Position numbers and translations under genes: made by a program | Shown: positions 52,251 to 64,000 of the stretch, in pieces | Layout of the letters: every line of letters starts with the position of its first letter | Position numbering within the stretch: the first letter of the stretch is position 1 | The notes under the pieces: model-generated | Seen by the model: the letters and a program-made list of their open reading frames with translations, nothing else | Told to the model about the DNA's origin: nothing | Database searches by the model: none | From: Cunninghamia lanceolata | Taxonomy: Eukaryota > Streptophyta > Pinopsida > Cupressales > Cupressaceae | Reading direction: 5' to 3' | Assembly (NCBI GenBank): GCA_027924645.1 | Contig: BSBN01001225.1 | Coordinates: 15,270,001-15,334,000, forward strand | DNA: 64,000 nucleotides

Positions 52251-55200
52251 TAGGCGTCAGTGATTGAGACATCAGGTATGATTGGGGGTAACCCCATTTC
52301 TATTCTCTTTGATTCTAGTGCTACTGATTCATTCATATCTCCATCGTTAGTGGAGCGTTGCAGGCTGGTGGCTTCTAGGCAAGGTGATAGGTGGGTGGTT
52401 GAGTTGGCATCAGGTGCCAAACTGATAGTTGATGCCTTAGTCCACGATTGTGAGATTGCTTTGGGACCCTTTACCACAGTTTGTGACTTTAGAGTCATGA
52501 CATTAGGATCCTATGATGTGGTGTTGGGTATGGATTGGCTTGCGGCTCATTGAGCCAAACTAGATTGTCGCCGAAAGGCGATCAGCTGTTTAGATGATCA
52601 CGGCACATCAGTTGAGATAGTGGGCATGCAAAAGCCCACAACAGTACATATGATATTCATTCAGCAGCTTAAGTGCTGCATGCGGAAGGGATGTTAGATG
52701 TTTTCCATCACAGTGAGTGACAGATCAAATGACAAGCCAGAGGCATCTTTGGATGATCATCCCATCCTTAGAGAGTTTGTCGATGTGTTTCCAATAGAGT
52801 TACCGGGGATGCCACCCTGACGTGAGGTAGAATTTCACATAGACTCAGTGCCGGGTGCCGAGCCAGTGTCTCGTGCACCCTACAGGATGACCATGCACGA
52901 GCTCACTGAGCTCAAGTTACAGTTGGAGGACTTGTTGGAGAAGGGGCACATCCAACTGAGCATATCACCTTGGGGCGCTCCTGTCATCTTCGTGAAGAAG
53001 AAGGATGGGTCTCTTCAATTGTGCATAGACTACAGGCAGTTGAATAAGGTGACAGTGAAGAACCGTTATCCTCTGCCCAAGATCGACGATCTTTTTGATC
53101 AGATGCAGGGAGCCAGGGTGTTCTCTAAGATAGACCCGAAGTCCGGGTATCATTAGCTATGTATCACAGAGGCGGATATCCATAAGACCGCCTTCCGGAC
53201 TCGTTATGGCCACTATGAGTTCACAGTGGTTCCCTTTAGCTTGACAAACACCCCTGCAGTGTTCATGAGTCTCATGAATGGGGTGTTCCGTACCTATTTA
53301 GATCGGTTCGTGATCATTTTCCTCGATGACATTTTGATCTACTCACGAACCGAGGAGGAGCATGAGGAGCACCTTCGTCAGGTTCTACAGTGTTTGTGAG
53401 AGCAGAATCTTTATGGCAACTTGGCGAAGTGTGTATTTTTTAGGATAGAGGTTCAGTATCTGGGGCATATCCTATCTGGCAATGGAATCTCAGTAGATCC
53501 ATCAAAGATCAAGGCTATCAAGGATTGGCTAGCACCCACTAGTGTGACAGAGGTCAGGAGTTTTATGGGGTTAGCTATTTATTACCGTCGTTTTGTTGAG
53601 GGCATTTCTCGGATTGCGCAACCCATGACTTCCCTTCAGCGGAAAGGGAATAGCTTTCTTTGGACTGAGCAGTGTGAGAGGGCCTTCAGGGTTCTCAAGG
53701 AGCGTCTTACTAGCGCTCCTATTTTAGCGGTTCCTGACCCTACATCAAATTTTATGGTTTGCACGGATGCATCACTTGAGGGATTGGGAGCTGTACTTAT
53801 GCAGGGTGGTAGAACGATCACGTATGAGTCGTGAAAGCTCAAGGCCCATGAGCTGAACTACCCCACGCATGACTTGGAGTTAGCGGCAGTAGTTCATGCT
53901 CTAGTTCGTTGGAGACATTTCTTATTGGGTTGTCACTTTGAGCTCCATTCTGATCATCATAGCCTTCAGTACATCTTTACATAGCTGAATCTAAACACCC
54001 GTCAGTGGCATTGGATGGAGTTCCTTTGCGAGTATGACTTTGATGTCCACTACATCAAAGGGTAGGAGAATGTGGTTGCTGACGCATTGAGTTGGAGGTG
54101 CCACGAGCTCTTGACCTTGACTCTGAGTGTGGACTTGAGAGGTCGTATTAAACAGCATTTGCTAGAGGATGAGTGGTATCTTGGGGTACAGCAGGAGATC
54201 AGTGCACAGAGGGCCCTTGTGGGCAAGTTTGCAGGGTATTCACTTGAGGCAGATGGGTTACTTCATCATCGACAGCGCATCTATGTACCCCACGCAGGTG
54301 ACCTACATACTATAGTGTTATCTGAGGCTCACCAAGAACCATATGCGGCACATCCGGGGGTGAAAAAGATGCATGCCAATCTTCGATAGCTGTACCATTA
54401 GATGGGTATGAGACGAGATATAGCAGAGTTTGTTGCTCGATGCCTTGAGTGCCAGAGGGTCAAGGCCGAGCATCAACATCCAGCGGGTCTTTTGTACCCA
54501 CATGATATACCTAAGTGGAAATGGGACACCATTTCCATGGACTTTATTGTTGGTCTTCCTATGTCTTCACATTGCCATGATGCCATCATGGTGACAGTCT
54601 ACAAGTTGACAAAGGTGGCGCATTTCTCACCTGTACACATGATGTACAATGCGCCAGCAGTGGCGAGAGTATTCTTAGATGATATTGTGAGATTACATGG
54701 AGTACCTTGTTGCATCATTTTAGATAGAGATTCTGTTTTCACTTCAGCATTCTGGAGAGCCTTGTAGCAGGCATTGGGCACACAGCTCAATTTTAGCTCT
54801 GCTTATTATCCCGAGATAGATGGACAGACAGAGCAGGTGAGTCAGGGTTTGGAGGACATGCTTCAGATATATGTTATGGACCATCAGTCTAGATGGGAGG
54901 AGTATCTATATCTGGTTGAGTTTGCCTACAATAATGGGCATCATAGCTCGTTGGGTATGCCTCCCTTTCAGGCTTTATACGGCAGACCGTGCAGGACACC
55001 ATTGAGTTGGGATTGGATAGAGGACAAAGTTGCCATTGGTCCAGAGCTTGTACAGGATATGGAGCAATAGGTCACACTAATTAGGTAGAGGTTACAGGAG
55101 GCACAGGACAAGCAGAAGAAGTATGCCAATGCTAAGAGGATTGATCAAAGCTTCTCAGTGGGTGACAAGGTATTCCTTAGAGTGCGGCCACACAAGAGTC

Positions 55201-55595
55201 CTATCCATTATGGAAAGGGCTCTAAGCTTGCACCACAGTTTATAGGACCCTTTGAGATTTTGGAGTGGATAGGACCAATTGCCTATTGTCTAGCATTGCC
55301 ACCTAGCCTATCACGTATCTACGATGTCTTTCATATTTATGTTTTGAGGCGATATATATCTGATTTGTCTCACGTGTTGGACTAGAGTGCTTTACAGGTA
55401 GAGGCAGACGGGCAGTTGACTTTGGAGCCAATTCACATATTGGCTTGTCGGACACTAGGCTTTCGAGGTCGAGAGATGGACCAGGTTAGGGTCCAGTGGG
55501 ATCGATATGATGAGTTCACAGTGACTTGGGAGGATGCAGCTAGTTTGAGGGCACTCTATTCTCACCTTTTTGATGACTTCCAGGAGGAAGTTTAG
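52251..55595 (+). pseudogene. pol of the chromovirus: protease, RT, RNase H, integrase, chromodomain-like tail
   Basis: One frame throughout, with about fifteen stops and no frameshift that I can see. Protease: ISILFDSSATDSFIS (DSS instead of DSG) and [54 protein letters not shown] and the catalytic FLDDILIYS. RNase H: VCTDASLEGLGAVL. Integrase: a zinc motif around HPGVKKMH...CLECQRVK, the core acidic residues in SMDFIVGLP, LDRDSVFTS and DGQTEQVSQ, then FAYNNGHHSSLGMPPF. A C-terminal segment LTLEPIHILACRTLG...VRVQWDR...FTVTWED (55414-55540) matches a chromodomain-like tail. Many stops fit CAG to TAG or TGG to TAG. Confidence 0.92.
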
Positions 55596-55600
55596 TCTTA

Positions 55601-55611
55601 GGGGGGGAGGA
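55601..55611 (+). other. polypurine tract of the chromovirus
   Basis: GGGGGGGAGGA directly before the 3' LTR start TGTGAGG at 55612; primes plus-strand synthesis in such elements. Confidence 0.9.
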
Positions 55612-58362
55612 TGTGAGGCCGATCATTTTACCTCCCTTATTTTGATCGATTATGCTATTTTGTGATGACATTATCAGACCTTTAGTGACTATGGTTTTAT
55701 TATGCAGACTTGTTTTTTTTTTATCTCCTGATTATGATAAGACTTTGGTTTGACATATGTGATTTGATTCAATCATAGTGGATGATATTTTGTGATTTGA
55801 CACATGGGATATATTAGATGATATTTCGTGATGAGTTTCTAGTTAATTATGTGATGTGGACTATTTGACATATGATTTAAAATGCAGTTTAAATTGGAGT
55901 TATGTATTGATGATTATTAATGTATTTGAATTGTGTGAATTTAATTCCAGTTGCTTCGGCTATGATTTCCATGATATGACTGACACTTGATCGAGATGTG
56001 CAGGTTTCACACTCCCTAGCCACGGGAAAATCAGAGGTAGAATTCACACTATGTTATCCCCTGTAAACCGATCCATTCCCAAGAGGGATAAGGATCACGT
56101 TTGAATTTGAATGATGATTTAAGTACTAGATTTAATTTTGTTATTTCGGCCTTAGTACCCCTTGTCTATTTATTTAATAATAAGTGTTGTATAATTTTAC
56201 TTGATACACCACTTGGTATTTATTTTATTTTGAGGCCATTTAAATGTGATTTTTAACCCCCTTTGTGAACCCTAGAGTCCCAAAAGTTACCCTAGGTGGT
56301 TACCCTTGAGTCTAGGGTCAACTTGGACTATCTAACCCTAGATTTGACTCAGGTTTGGTCACTCTAAACCTTGGTTTAGTAAAAGTGACGAAAATTTGAA
56401 ATAAGGGAAGTGGGAGATGAGTCATGCCTTGGGAAAGACTCATCTCCCTTCCCAATGTTTGGGAACCCTTTCCCAAGGAAGACTTGGGAGGTCTCCAAGA
56501 CTCCCAAGTGTGTGGAAGCTTCCCCCAAGGCTCTCACACATGTGTGGGAGCATCTTGGAGGAAGATGGCTCCTTGAGAGAATAAGAGGATGCCATATGGC
56601 ATCCCTTATCCTCTTGAAGGTGTGAGTGGGATTGCCACCTCACCACTTGTCCTCTCACACATGTGTGAGAGCACAAGTGGATGAGGTGAGGATTGAGAGG
56701 GAATGAGAGGATGACACTTGTCATCCTCACACTTCCTCTCCCTTGCAAGTGGCATGGGAGGAGGAAGGAGAAGGTGACAAGTGTCACCTTCTCATTCCTC
56801 AAGGCCAAATTTAAGGCCTATATTATCTCCTCTTGTTGAGGAGTGTGGGGTTCTTCAATTTTTATTCTTATTGCTATTTTTGGAGGAGTTTGGGAGAGTT
56901 AGAGGCATTGCTTGAAGGATTGGAAGGCTTGGAGCTCTTCACCAACTTGCTTCCATCATAAGGGCTTTGAAGGTAGGCCTCTTAACTTATTTTCTCACCC
57001 TAGCTTATTTAATGTGTTGTGTTATAGTTTTTGGTTGTTTTGTTGTTGCATTGTTTTGTTTTGTTGGGATGGGAGTTATGGTGAGAGCACCTCCAATGGA
57101 GGTAATGCTCAACTTGTATGGGTAGGGGAAAGAAACCTCCTTGAGGTCTCTCCCACACTATGTATTTATGCCTTGAGGGCTTTTATTTTGTTGAGAAGGT
57201 TATTGAATAGCAAGAATGCCATGGAGGTCATTTTTGTGATATTGTGGAGAGTGGTGTTTGGAGATTTTATTTGGCTTGAGGCCATGAGCTTGACATTTTA
57301 TCATTTGGGAGCCCTTTGAAGTTGAGGGGTCCATTCCCTACCCTCACCAACTCATTTTTATGGGTTGAGTTTTGTGTTAAACCTATGGGCTATTTTTGTG
57401 TTATTGTGATTGATTTTTGTTGTGGAATGTTCATCTGTGTGAGTCCCTACCTCCCTAGCTCGGGGGTGACCCACTTGCAGGTGTACGGTAAGGAGGAGAG
57501 CTTTCGAAGTGGTTAGTTTTGTTGTCCTTGTTGTTGTTATTATTTGCAGGTTTTGTGTGGAGAAATGAAGTGGAGGAAAATCTTTCTTGTGACGTTTTAG
57601 TGGTGTTTTTTTTGGCTGTTGAAGCCATGGCCATTGTGCCCTCATTGTATTTTTATTTTGTAGAGGATTGTGTGGTTCTCCTTGCCATGAGTTTAGCTGT
57701 AATAAATGTTGTAAGAGAAGTATTCTTTATTTAATTAAAAGGCTGCTTACCTTTCCTATTTTGTGAGTTAAGATTTGAGAAATGCATGAGAAATGTTAGT
57801 TAATTTTCTGTCATTGTAGTTCCCAAAAAAAAGAAAATAGGCATGTGTTATAAGGATGCTGTTTGGACCTTATTTTTTTTTATGAAAGAAAAGGAAAAAT
57901 GTATTTTCTATTTTGTATAGTGCTTTCAAGAAAAGGAGATATGAGTGTTATTAAATGAAAATCATTGCAGCTAAGAAAGAGAAATTGTATTTACATTTCT
58001 GCCACTATACTCTTGCAGTAAGGAAAGCATCTTAGTTGTAAGTGCATTTTTTTTATTGCATACAAAAATAGGGGAAAGAAAGTTTAGATCAGTTCTATTG
58101 ATGCATTAAAGCTCATATGATTAGTTGCTGTTGGAAACTTGAATGAAATGCATTCCTTATCTTGCATCATCATTTCAAAAGAATAAAGTTGTAAAATTAT
58201 TCATATGGGGCTGTGGTTTCTATTTTACTTTGGCCTCAAGGGCATACTATTTATATATTCTGTTTATAGAGTTATGCTCAAAAGAGAAAAGAAAAATCAA
58301 ATCAAATCAAATAAAACACTGATGTTTGATGATTTTTGTATATATATTTAAATATATACAAG

Positions 58363-58395
<33 letters not shown>

Positions 58396-60412
58396 GAGCA
58401 TATATATATAAATGTATATACAGTAATAGAAAAATATGTTCCTATGTAGTAAGCACCAGGCAATAAGTATACATGTCTATGTATATATATATATACATCT
58501 GCAAATTTTAAATGATACACAATGTAGATATTTTAATGGTGATTTATAAATAATACAGAGGTTTAAAATTAATGGGCGGACTGTGTTTATATAACAGTTT
58601 TAGAGTTTTTTTTTTTTTTTTAAAAGATAAACAAATTTGGGGTGGAACTGTGGGCAATGCCCACTGGCCACCCTTGCCCCATTAACAAATGGTGTGGGGA
58701 GGAGGCTATGCCTCCACCCACACCCGCCAGTGTGGGTGGAGTCACAGCCTCCTCCCCACAGCCCCAAACCATCATCACCACCGCCCATCGCGCCCACCCC
58801 CCTCCACGTTGAAAGCACACCCCTGGAGACCTTCGACCACAGCCATCCCCTTGCGCGCACTCTCAACTCAGCCCCCGCTGCCATCCTTCCTTTGCAATCC
58901 AGTACCTCCGCCGGGTCCATTAACCCCTACTCCGCGCCGCTTCCTACCCACGTGGCCCTCTTGCCTCCAGTCTACTCAGCCATGTGCCCTAATCCCGTCT
59001 CTCCACTATGACCTTTCCGCCGCCCGGCCTCCAGTAGTCTTGAAATCCCTGCAGCAAGTAACTCACCCTGTTAACAATGCGGTATTTACACATATATTTA
59101 TATACATTGAACAATCCACTTCTAAGACAACAAAAAAAAGAAATAACACCAGGGTTTTAGACTGCTATGTAGACCTCCGTGGAGAATGGGAACATACTCA
59201 CTCATGGCTTCCTTCTCTTGCACATAAATCCTAGACCTACAAGTAGAGAACAAAACAAAATACAAAACAAAAGAGAGAGTTAGAAGAGATTAGGGAAGAT
59301 AGAGGAGAGAAGACTTTGGAAAATGGCATTAGGGTTCTGTTGGATAAATTAGTGTTATTCTGTGATTAGGGCTTTTCTATTTTTTTTGAAACAATATTCT
59401 TTTTCTTATTTTATTTTGAAAGGGATTGGTGAGGATGTGGGTATTAATTTTATTTTCTTTTTAAACCTCTTGTTCCGTTTATTACTTTAATTTATCTCTT
59501 GGAATCTCTTAGATTGATTTCTATTTGAATGGGGTGTTTTTTTTACAATTCGATTATTGTCTTGTGATTTGCATTTAAATTTTTGGAAGGGTTATTTATT
59601 TCAAAATGGGATGAAATTTTCCCTTGAATTTATTTAAACTTTCCCTAGCGGAATTTTATGTTTTTTTTACATCTAATTTATCGTTAATTTTCTTCTTACA
59701 GGATGAGTTAATTAGACTCTCCTATCTATCTATCTTATTTTTTGAGTTAGTTATTAAATATAATGCCGAAATTATATTTAATAACGGACTTGGTCCTTCT
59801 TATATTTGTCTAGCATCTTGTCCTTTAATTTAAATTTAAATTTTATTTTATTTACATTATAACGTTTTCCTTGAATTTATCCTTTAGTCTAATTTTAATT
59901 CATTCATCTATTCTTGAATCTTAATTGTTTATTTTAAATTTATTTTTACGTTATTCGAAAACGCGTTATGCTACCAAAATTTTGCTAGATTCCTAAGGTT
60001 AAAATTTTTATGCGATGTTTTATTTATTCCATTCCATCACTCCACCTAAATCACGCGTCGTCTGCCATTGTTTTACATAATCACTTTTCGATCTAAGGTA
60101 AGTTAGGGTTCGAAGTTGAAAGCATCTTCACCTAGGAAACTTAGGGTTCAGATTTAACCAGTCTAACCCTAGACACGACACCCTGCGTGTCACATACCCC
60201 CTAGACGGCCTTCACCTTATCAATTTTGTAGATATGTTTACGCCTTAGGCGTAATGCCACCGAGCACACAGACGCGTGTGAGGGGGTTCCTAGGGATAGG
60301 TAGAAAAGTTTTTCACAGCTTGTGTCATGACCACATGACAAATGTGGACATGACACGTGTGTTTGTGTGTCGTGATCACTTGGGAAATGTTGTGTGTTGT
60401 GATCGCATGACA
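55612..60412 (+). repeat. 3' LTR of the chromovirus (4801 bp)
   Basis: Collinear with 45887-50632. Differences are scattered substitutions and small indels. It has an expanded (CA)n(TA)n tract (58363-58395), a longer T run at about 58606 and an extra complete palindrome at 56706-56727. Confidence 0.95.
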
Positions 60413-60518
60413 AATCTATTCCCTCAACTAGGGAACAACCCTTCACAACCAACCTTGCCTTAAATTTCTAAACACTGGCATCTGAACAAAACTTCTTCTT
60501 GAACACCCATTTACATCC
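60413..60518 (-). pseudogene. continuation of copia copy A RT beyond the chromovirus
   Basis: Starts with the right target duplication AATCT. On the minus strand it encodes FFK/KFC-type WVFKKK remnants, ARLVVKGCSLVEGID, aligned with 41100-41205 of copy B. It is cut at 60518/60519 by the LTR of element D. Confidence 0.88.
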
Positions 60519-61759
60519 TATTATGTCGTAAAATGTCCCGTAGGACTTTTATCTCCTAAGTTTAGCTCTCGGGTCCCTTATTTTTCATCATGCATGTTAG
60601 ATTAAACTCCCGAGACAAAATGGCCTGAAACCCATGTCAAATGGGGCTTGACGGACATTGTTGAGCCTTAACCCTAACCCAAAATAGGTCTTGGGGTAAG
60701 GGCGGTCGCACCCTTGTCCTACCCTATTTTTACAGGGTCCCAAATTTGAATGTCAGTTTTGTGACCTTTAAAAGGTTTCCTAGCTGACATCTTATGTTTG
60801 AATTATGAAATTTGTAGTGAGAATACATATATAAGCATGTTTAGGGTTTCATTTGTAAACTAGAAGATGATTATGAGATTTTGGCAAACTTATAATTTAG
60901 ATCATTCAAGGCATTCATTGTGGCCGAGCAGACTTGTGATGTTGTGTTTGTTATGTAGATTTGGTTTCATCTTCTCATGTTATTAAGGATATTCATCTAC
61001 ATGCGAGCTACACCTCCAAGGTGATATCTATTTGTGCTTTCAATCAATCATTTATCAATTTGTTTTGCCTTTATCCTACAAGGATACACACTCTTTATCA
61101 AACAACGGTGTTGGAAGACTTGAATGCCATTTTGGGGCTTGACTAAGGCAAGCTCCTAAACACCAAAACCCCCAACCCCTCTTCTTGTGATTGCATGTGA
61201 CATGTATTAGATTGTGAAGAGTGGAGTTGCAGAGGAGCATTGTAGAGGATAAGGATTTTGGATCTGATAGAAAGAAGTAGAAAAGAACACAGTCAGGGCT
61301 TGGCTGCTAGTCCCTTTGCCCTTCGGGTTTGTAGAGGCAGAAATCTCTAGAACAGGGATCATCAGTAGTAGACAGAGTCTGGAAACCCACAAAGAAAATA
61401 CTGCGTTGGGCATGGGCACGAGTCCCTTTGCCCCTAACATTTTAGGATCCCAAACTTCAAAATTTGGTGTGTATATGATCCTCATTTACCTTCTCTATGT
61501 GCGAGCATTCGTCGAAATTCATCTGTTTGTTTACGATTTTGCATAATTAGGCTTTTGAGCATAATTGGGCATTAAATTAGTACATTAATCATCAATTTCC
61601 AAATTTTGCTATCATTACAAGTGACAACCAACCTGTAGGTGAATCCTCTTGCAAAATTTGTGATTCAACTCGATTAACTGTCCTTGAATGTATGTAGTGA
61701 AAAGAGGATTTAGGCATATCATTTATCAAACCCTCTTTCCCCCTTTTTCATGCATAACA
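60519..61759 (+). repeat. 5' LTR of element D (1241 bp)
   Basis: Starts at the break in copia copy A and ends CATAACA. It has a direct repeat AGTCCCTTTGCCC (61309 and 61421), placed like the 112-base-spaced repeat in the LTR of element C. ORFs at 60961-61546 are shadows. Confidence 0.75.
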
Positions 61760-62706
61760 TTTTGGTGAACCCATGTTTTTATTGAATTTTGCACCTTGCT
61801 AAGTGTTGTACTTTAGATTTTCATTTATTCATTTCATTATCATCTTATTGCATTTGAAAATCTACAAAAAAATTGAAAAGATTGAATTTTTTTAAAAAAA
61901 CTGGCATCCTAGACTTGCATTTTGGCATAGTTTGCATCAATTTCATTGCATTTCATCTAATATTTGATTTTCACATCAAATCTGATATAAATTACAACAA
62001 TTCATCATTCTATAATTATTTTCATTGCATTTTCATGCTTTATTTGTTAGAATTTGCTTGAAATTGTGCATTTTTTTAATATAACCTAGTATTTGCAATA
62101 GCTAGGGTTTGTGGTTAAAATCTTGTTTTAGATTTCACTACTATTTTAAAAACTCTTTTAGATCTGATTTCAGATTATAGGGTTTCATTATTGTGTGTCT
62201 TTGCATTTACACCTTAAATTTTGCATTTCCACAGTCAATTTCAACAAAAACCAGCATATTCATTCTTTTTTCCTTAAAATTGCACTTGCATTGAGCATTA
62301 TAAGACTTTAACATCATTTTTAGATCTGAGATGAGCTATTTTACATCATAAATCTAATTAGACTTCATTCATACATAATTTTGCAGAGTTTCATGCCTTA
62401 ATTTCATAATTAGGGTTTAAAATCCTTGCATTTTCACTAGATTTTGACTCATTCCTTCATCTAGATTTGCATGATAGGTGTGTTGTGAAAGATATTGCTG
62501 CATTTTTGGACTGATAATAAGGATTTAATTCTCTTCCCCTTTGCAATTTTATCACAACACTACTTCTTTTAGGCATTTGCATTAAAAAAGGTGAAAAAAT
62601 CAAGCATTTTTAGGTCTTAAATAAACATAGTTTTGCATACATGTCATTGCATATATATCAAAATCTTTTAAAATCAGACCTCACATCCATTTGAAAACAA
62701 ACATAC
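61760..62706 (+). other. primer site and leader of element D
   Basis: TTTTGGTGAACCCATG, then AT-rich leader with TATAACCTAGTATTTGCAAT and GCTAGGGTTTGTGG shared with element C. No coding region. Confidence 0.6.
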
Positions 62707-62935
62707 ATGGCTACTAATCGAAACAATAATGCTAGGTTATTTCCTAGGCCCTATTTCAAAAGAAAAACTCCTGAACCTGAAATAACATTTACATCTCATG
62801 ATAAAACAATGAGTGATATTGAGGGACCTCTCTATATTATAGTGAATGTAATAGAGCTTCCCATGCATGGAACACTTATAGATCCTGATTGCATGACTAA
62901 TGTGGTAACATAAGAGTTTCTTCTCTCACATGACT
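62707..62935 (+). pseudogene. start of the retropepsin-like protein of element D
   Basis: The ATG at 62707 (MATNRNNNARLF) opens a frame with IEGPLYIIVNVIELPMHG-TL and IDPDCMTNVV, homologous to the element C protein. A TAA at 62911 and then insertion of the copia LTR end it. The shared IDP(N/D)CM at the active-site position shows that the change predates both copies. Confidence 0.65.
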
Positions 62936-62941
62936 TGATAC

Positions 62942-63987
62942 TATTAGGAATTAAGGTGTCTCAACCTTGGTAATTCCTTGCATTATTTGTGATTGTATTT
63001 ATTTATTCTTTGCCTATGTTGTAAATTAATTGTAAATTCTATATTATCATTTTGTGGGATGTGGCATGGTGATGTGTCATCCTACATGGAAGATGACAAC
63101 TTGTAATTTTATCCTCACATGAGGAGATAGGCGTCCCACTTTGTGGTAGGAGTATTTTTCCATGTGCCAGCATCTTGGATGTTGTGTAAGAGAATGTTTG
63201 ACTGAAATGGTTATGACAGATTCCTATGATGAAGTTATTGCATGCAAGAGTTAGAAATAGAAGCTTGTAAGATAGGTGAAGACATGTGTCATGAAGCATC
63301 TTTGAAAAAGGCATCTTTGGGCGCCCCAAGGTGGACTATGACATGTTGTAATAGAATATGCTATTTATAGCCTGTGTATGACATATTCTCTTACAACTAT
63401 AAGTTGCAACCGCTATGACAGATTTTATGACGATCGTAAGAGCATTTGTCATAGCCCATTTTAGAAATAGGCGACCTCTTTGGGATGGGAGTTGTGGACA
63501 AGTGTCAGACACATTCTACAATGTTGACTAAGTGTCCATAGGCGTGGGTTTTGGGCCATGAGGCCAAGTTGGACGTCCATTCCAAGATAGAGCCAATTTT
63601 GGCTTGTATATTCTATATAAACAGGTGCTTGGAGGAGGAGATGTAGTATGTGCTTTATAGGTACTGTTACGCTACCAGATTGACTCCAGACACAAGTGTT
63701 GAAGACCATTGAAGCTTGCATTGTAAGTGTATTGTAAACCATATTCAGTTTTGATAATACATTGTGCAGGTTTCTGAGTGTGGGGTTTTTCACCCAATAA
63801 GGGTTTTCCCCACGTTATATCTTTGTCTCTCTTCTTCTGTCTTCTTTCTAGTTCTATGTGTATTGTTGTAATATCTCTATTAGATGTTTAATGTTATTAT
63901 TATTGTAAGGATTAAATTGAATTTGCACAACCCTCTCCTCATTAGATTAGTGTAGGAAGCGATTTTTGCACACCTAGCTTCCTTTCA
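62942..63987 (+). repeat. 5' LTR of copia copy C (1046 bp)
   Basis: Starts (TA)TTAGGAATTAAGGTGTC and ends GCTTCCTTTCA, as in the LTR at 43913-44500 read on the other strand. ATTGTAAGTGTATTGTAA, TTTTGATAATACATTG and GAGTGTGGGGTTTTT also match. The middle is longer and unrelated, so it is a sister family or a variant with an extended U3. A minus-strand ORF at 63461-63793 is a shadow. Confidence 0.82.
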
Positions 63988-63989
63988 GT

Positions 63990-64000
63990 TGGTATCAGAG
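63990..64000 (+). other. primer binding site of copia copy C, cut by the window end
   Basis: TGGTATCAGAG immediately after the LTR; a plus-strand copia element must continue beyond base 64000. Confidence 0.92.

Larger units (their letters stand above)
45887..60412 (+). mobile_element. Ty3/gypsy chromovirus (Tekay/Del-like), 14.5 kb with ~4.8-kb LTRs
   Basis: Full structure: 5' LTR 45887-50632, initiator-Met primer site 50635-50646, gag-pol 50728-55595, purine tract GGGGGGGAGGA (55601-55611), 3' LTR 55612-60412, TSD AATCT. Domain order gag, protease, RT, RNase H, integrase and a C-terminal chromodomain-like segment identifies a chromovirus; very long LTRs and the Met primer suit the Tekay/Del clade. 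LTRs make up two thirds of the element. The insertion splits the RT of copia copy A. Three substitutions in the first ~165 LTR bases suggest modest age. Confidence 0.95.
60519..62941 (+). mobile_element. element D, second member of the protease-only family
   Basis: LTR 60519-61759, primer-site-like TGGTGAACCCATG at 61763, leader to 62706 and the start of the protease-like protein (62707-62935). It is interrupted at 62942 by the LTR of copia copy C. LTR and leader align with element C (36242-38145). The first LTR bases read TATTATG where element C has TGTTATG. Confidence 0.72.

Noticed and set aside
1..64000. CRISPR arrays, tRNA or rRNA genes
   Set aside because: No regular repeat-spacer array and no complete cloverleaf seen; the tRNA-like boxes at 30752-31155 lack the rest of a tRNA.

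Overview
The window reads as nuclear DNA of a seed plant with a large, repeat-filled genome. A gymnosperm is my best guess, from the density of old nested LTR retrotransposons, the very long LTRs and the AT-rich gaps, but this is inference. There is no operon structure, tRNA, rRNA or CRISPR. Only three stretches look like possibly functional host genes. One is a four-exon gene of the EDS1/PAD4/SAG101 lipase-like immune family on the minus strand (25997-30183), whose phases and splice sites fit a 612-residue protein closest by eye to SAG101. The others are an intact 201-codon ORF of unknown function (10085-10690) and a 93-codon ORF with a signal-peptide-like start (17194-17475). Host remnants are a pentatricopeptide-repeat pseudogene (13285-14102) and an isolated exon of the mitochondrial import factor PAM16/TIM16 (16565-16698).

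Layout. 1-5728: 5' part of a minus-strand Ty3/gypsy element (Tat/Ogre-like gag, long leader, ~2.4 kb LTR), followed by a palindrome-rich LTR-like piece to 6260. 6261-17766: low-copy DNA with degenerate ORFs, many minisatellites, a segmental duplication around the PPR pseudogene and the host fragments above. 17767-23108: a full-length minus-strand Ty1/copia element with 280-bp LTRs and the 5-bp target duplication GTATA. 23109-25996: intergenic DNA with two inverted-repeat (MITE-like) elements. 25997-31290: the immune gene and an upstream region built from tandem duplications carrying W-box cores and tRNA-like (SINE-like) A/B boxes.

31300-64000 is a nested retrotransposon block. A plus-strand gypsy element with protease, G-patch and zinc-knuckle segments (about 31490-36241) is cut by a second gypsy-type element (from 36242) whose only recognisable coding domain is a protease-like protein. 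Next comes a minus-strand copia tandem in which two incomplete copies share one LTR (43913-44500). The reverse transcriptase of one copy is split by a 14.5-kb chromovirus (45887-60412) with ~4.75 and 4.80-kb LTRs and the target duplication AATCT. The same copia copy is cut again at 60519 by another member of the protease-only family, which is itself cut at 62942 by the LTR of a third copia copy that runs off the window.

Nearly all retroelement ORFs carry nonsense codons. Many fit CGA to TGA, CAG to TAG or TGG to TAG changes, as expected from deamination of methylated cytosines. Most notable are: the protease-only LTR family seen twice with a shared altered active-site triplet; a perfect 32-bp-arm hairpin and a row of palindromes inside the giant LTRs; and a SAG101-like gene that keeps a complete Ser-Asp-His triad and whose upstream region gains W-box cores by tandem duplication.
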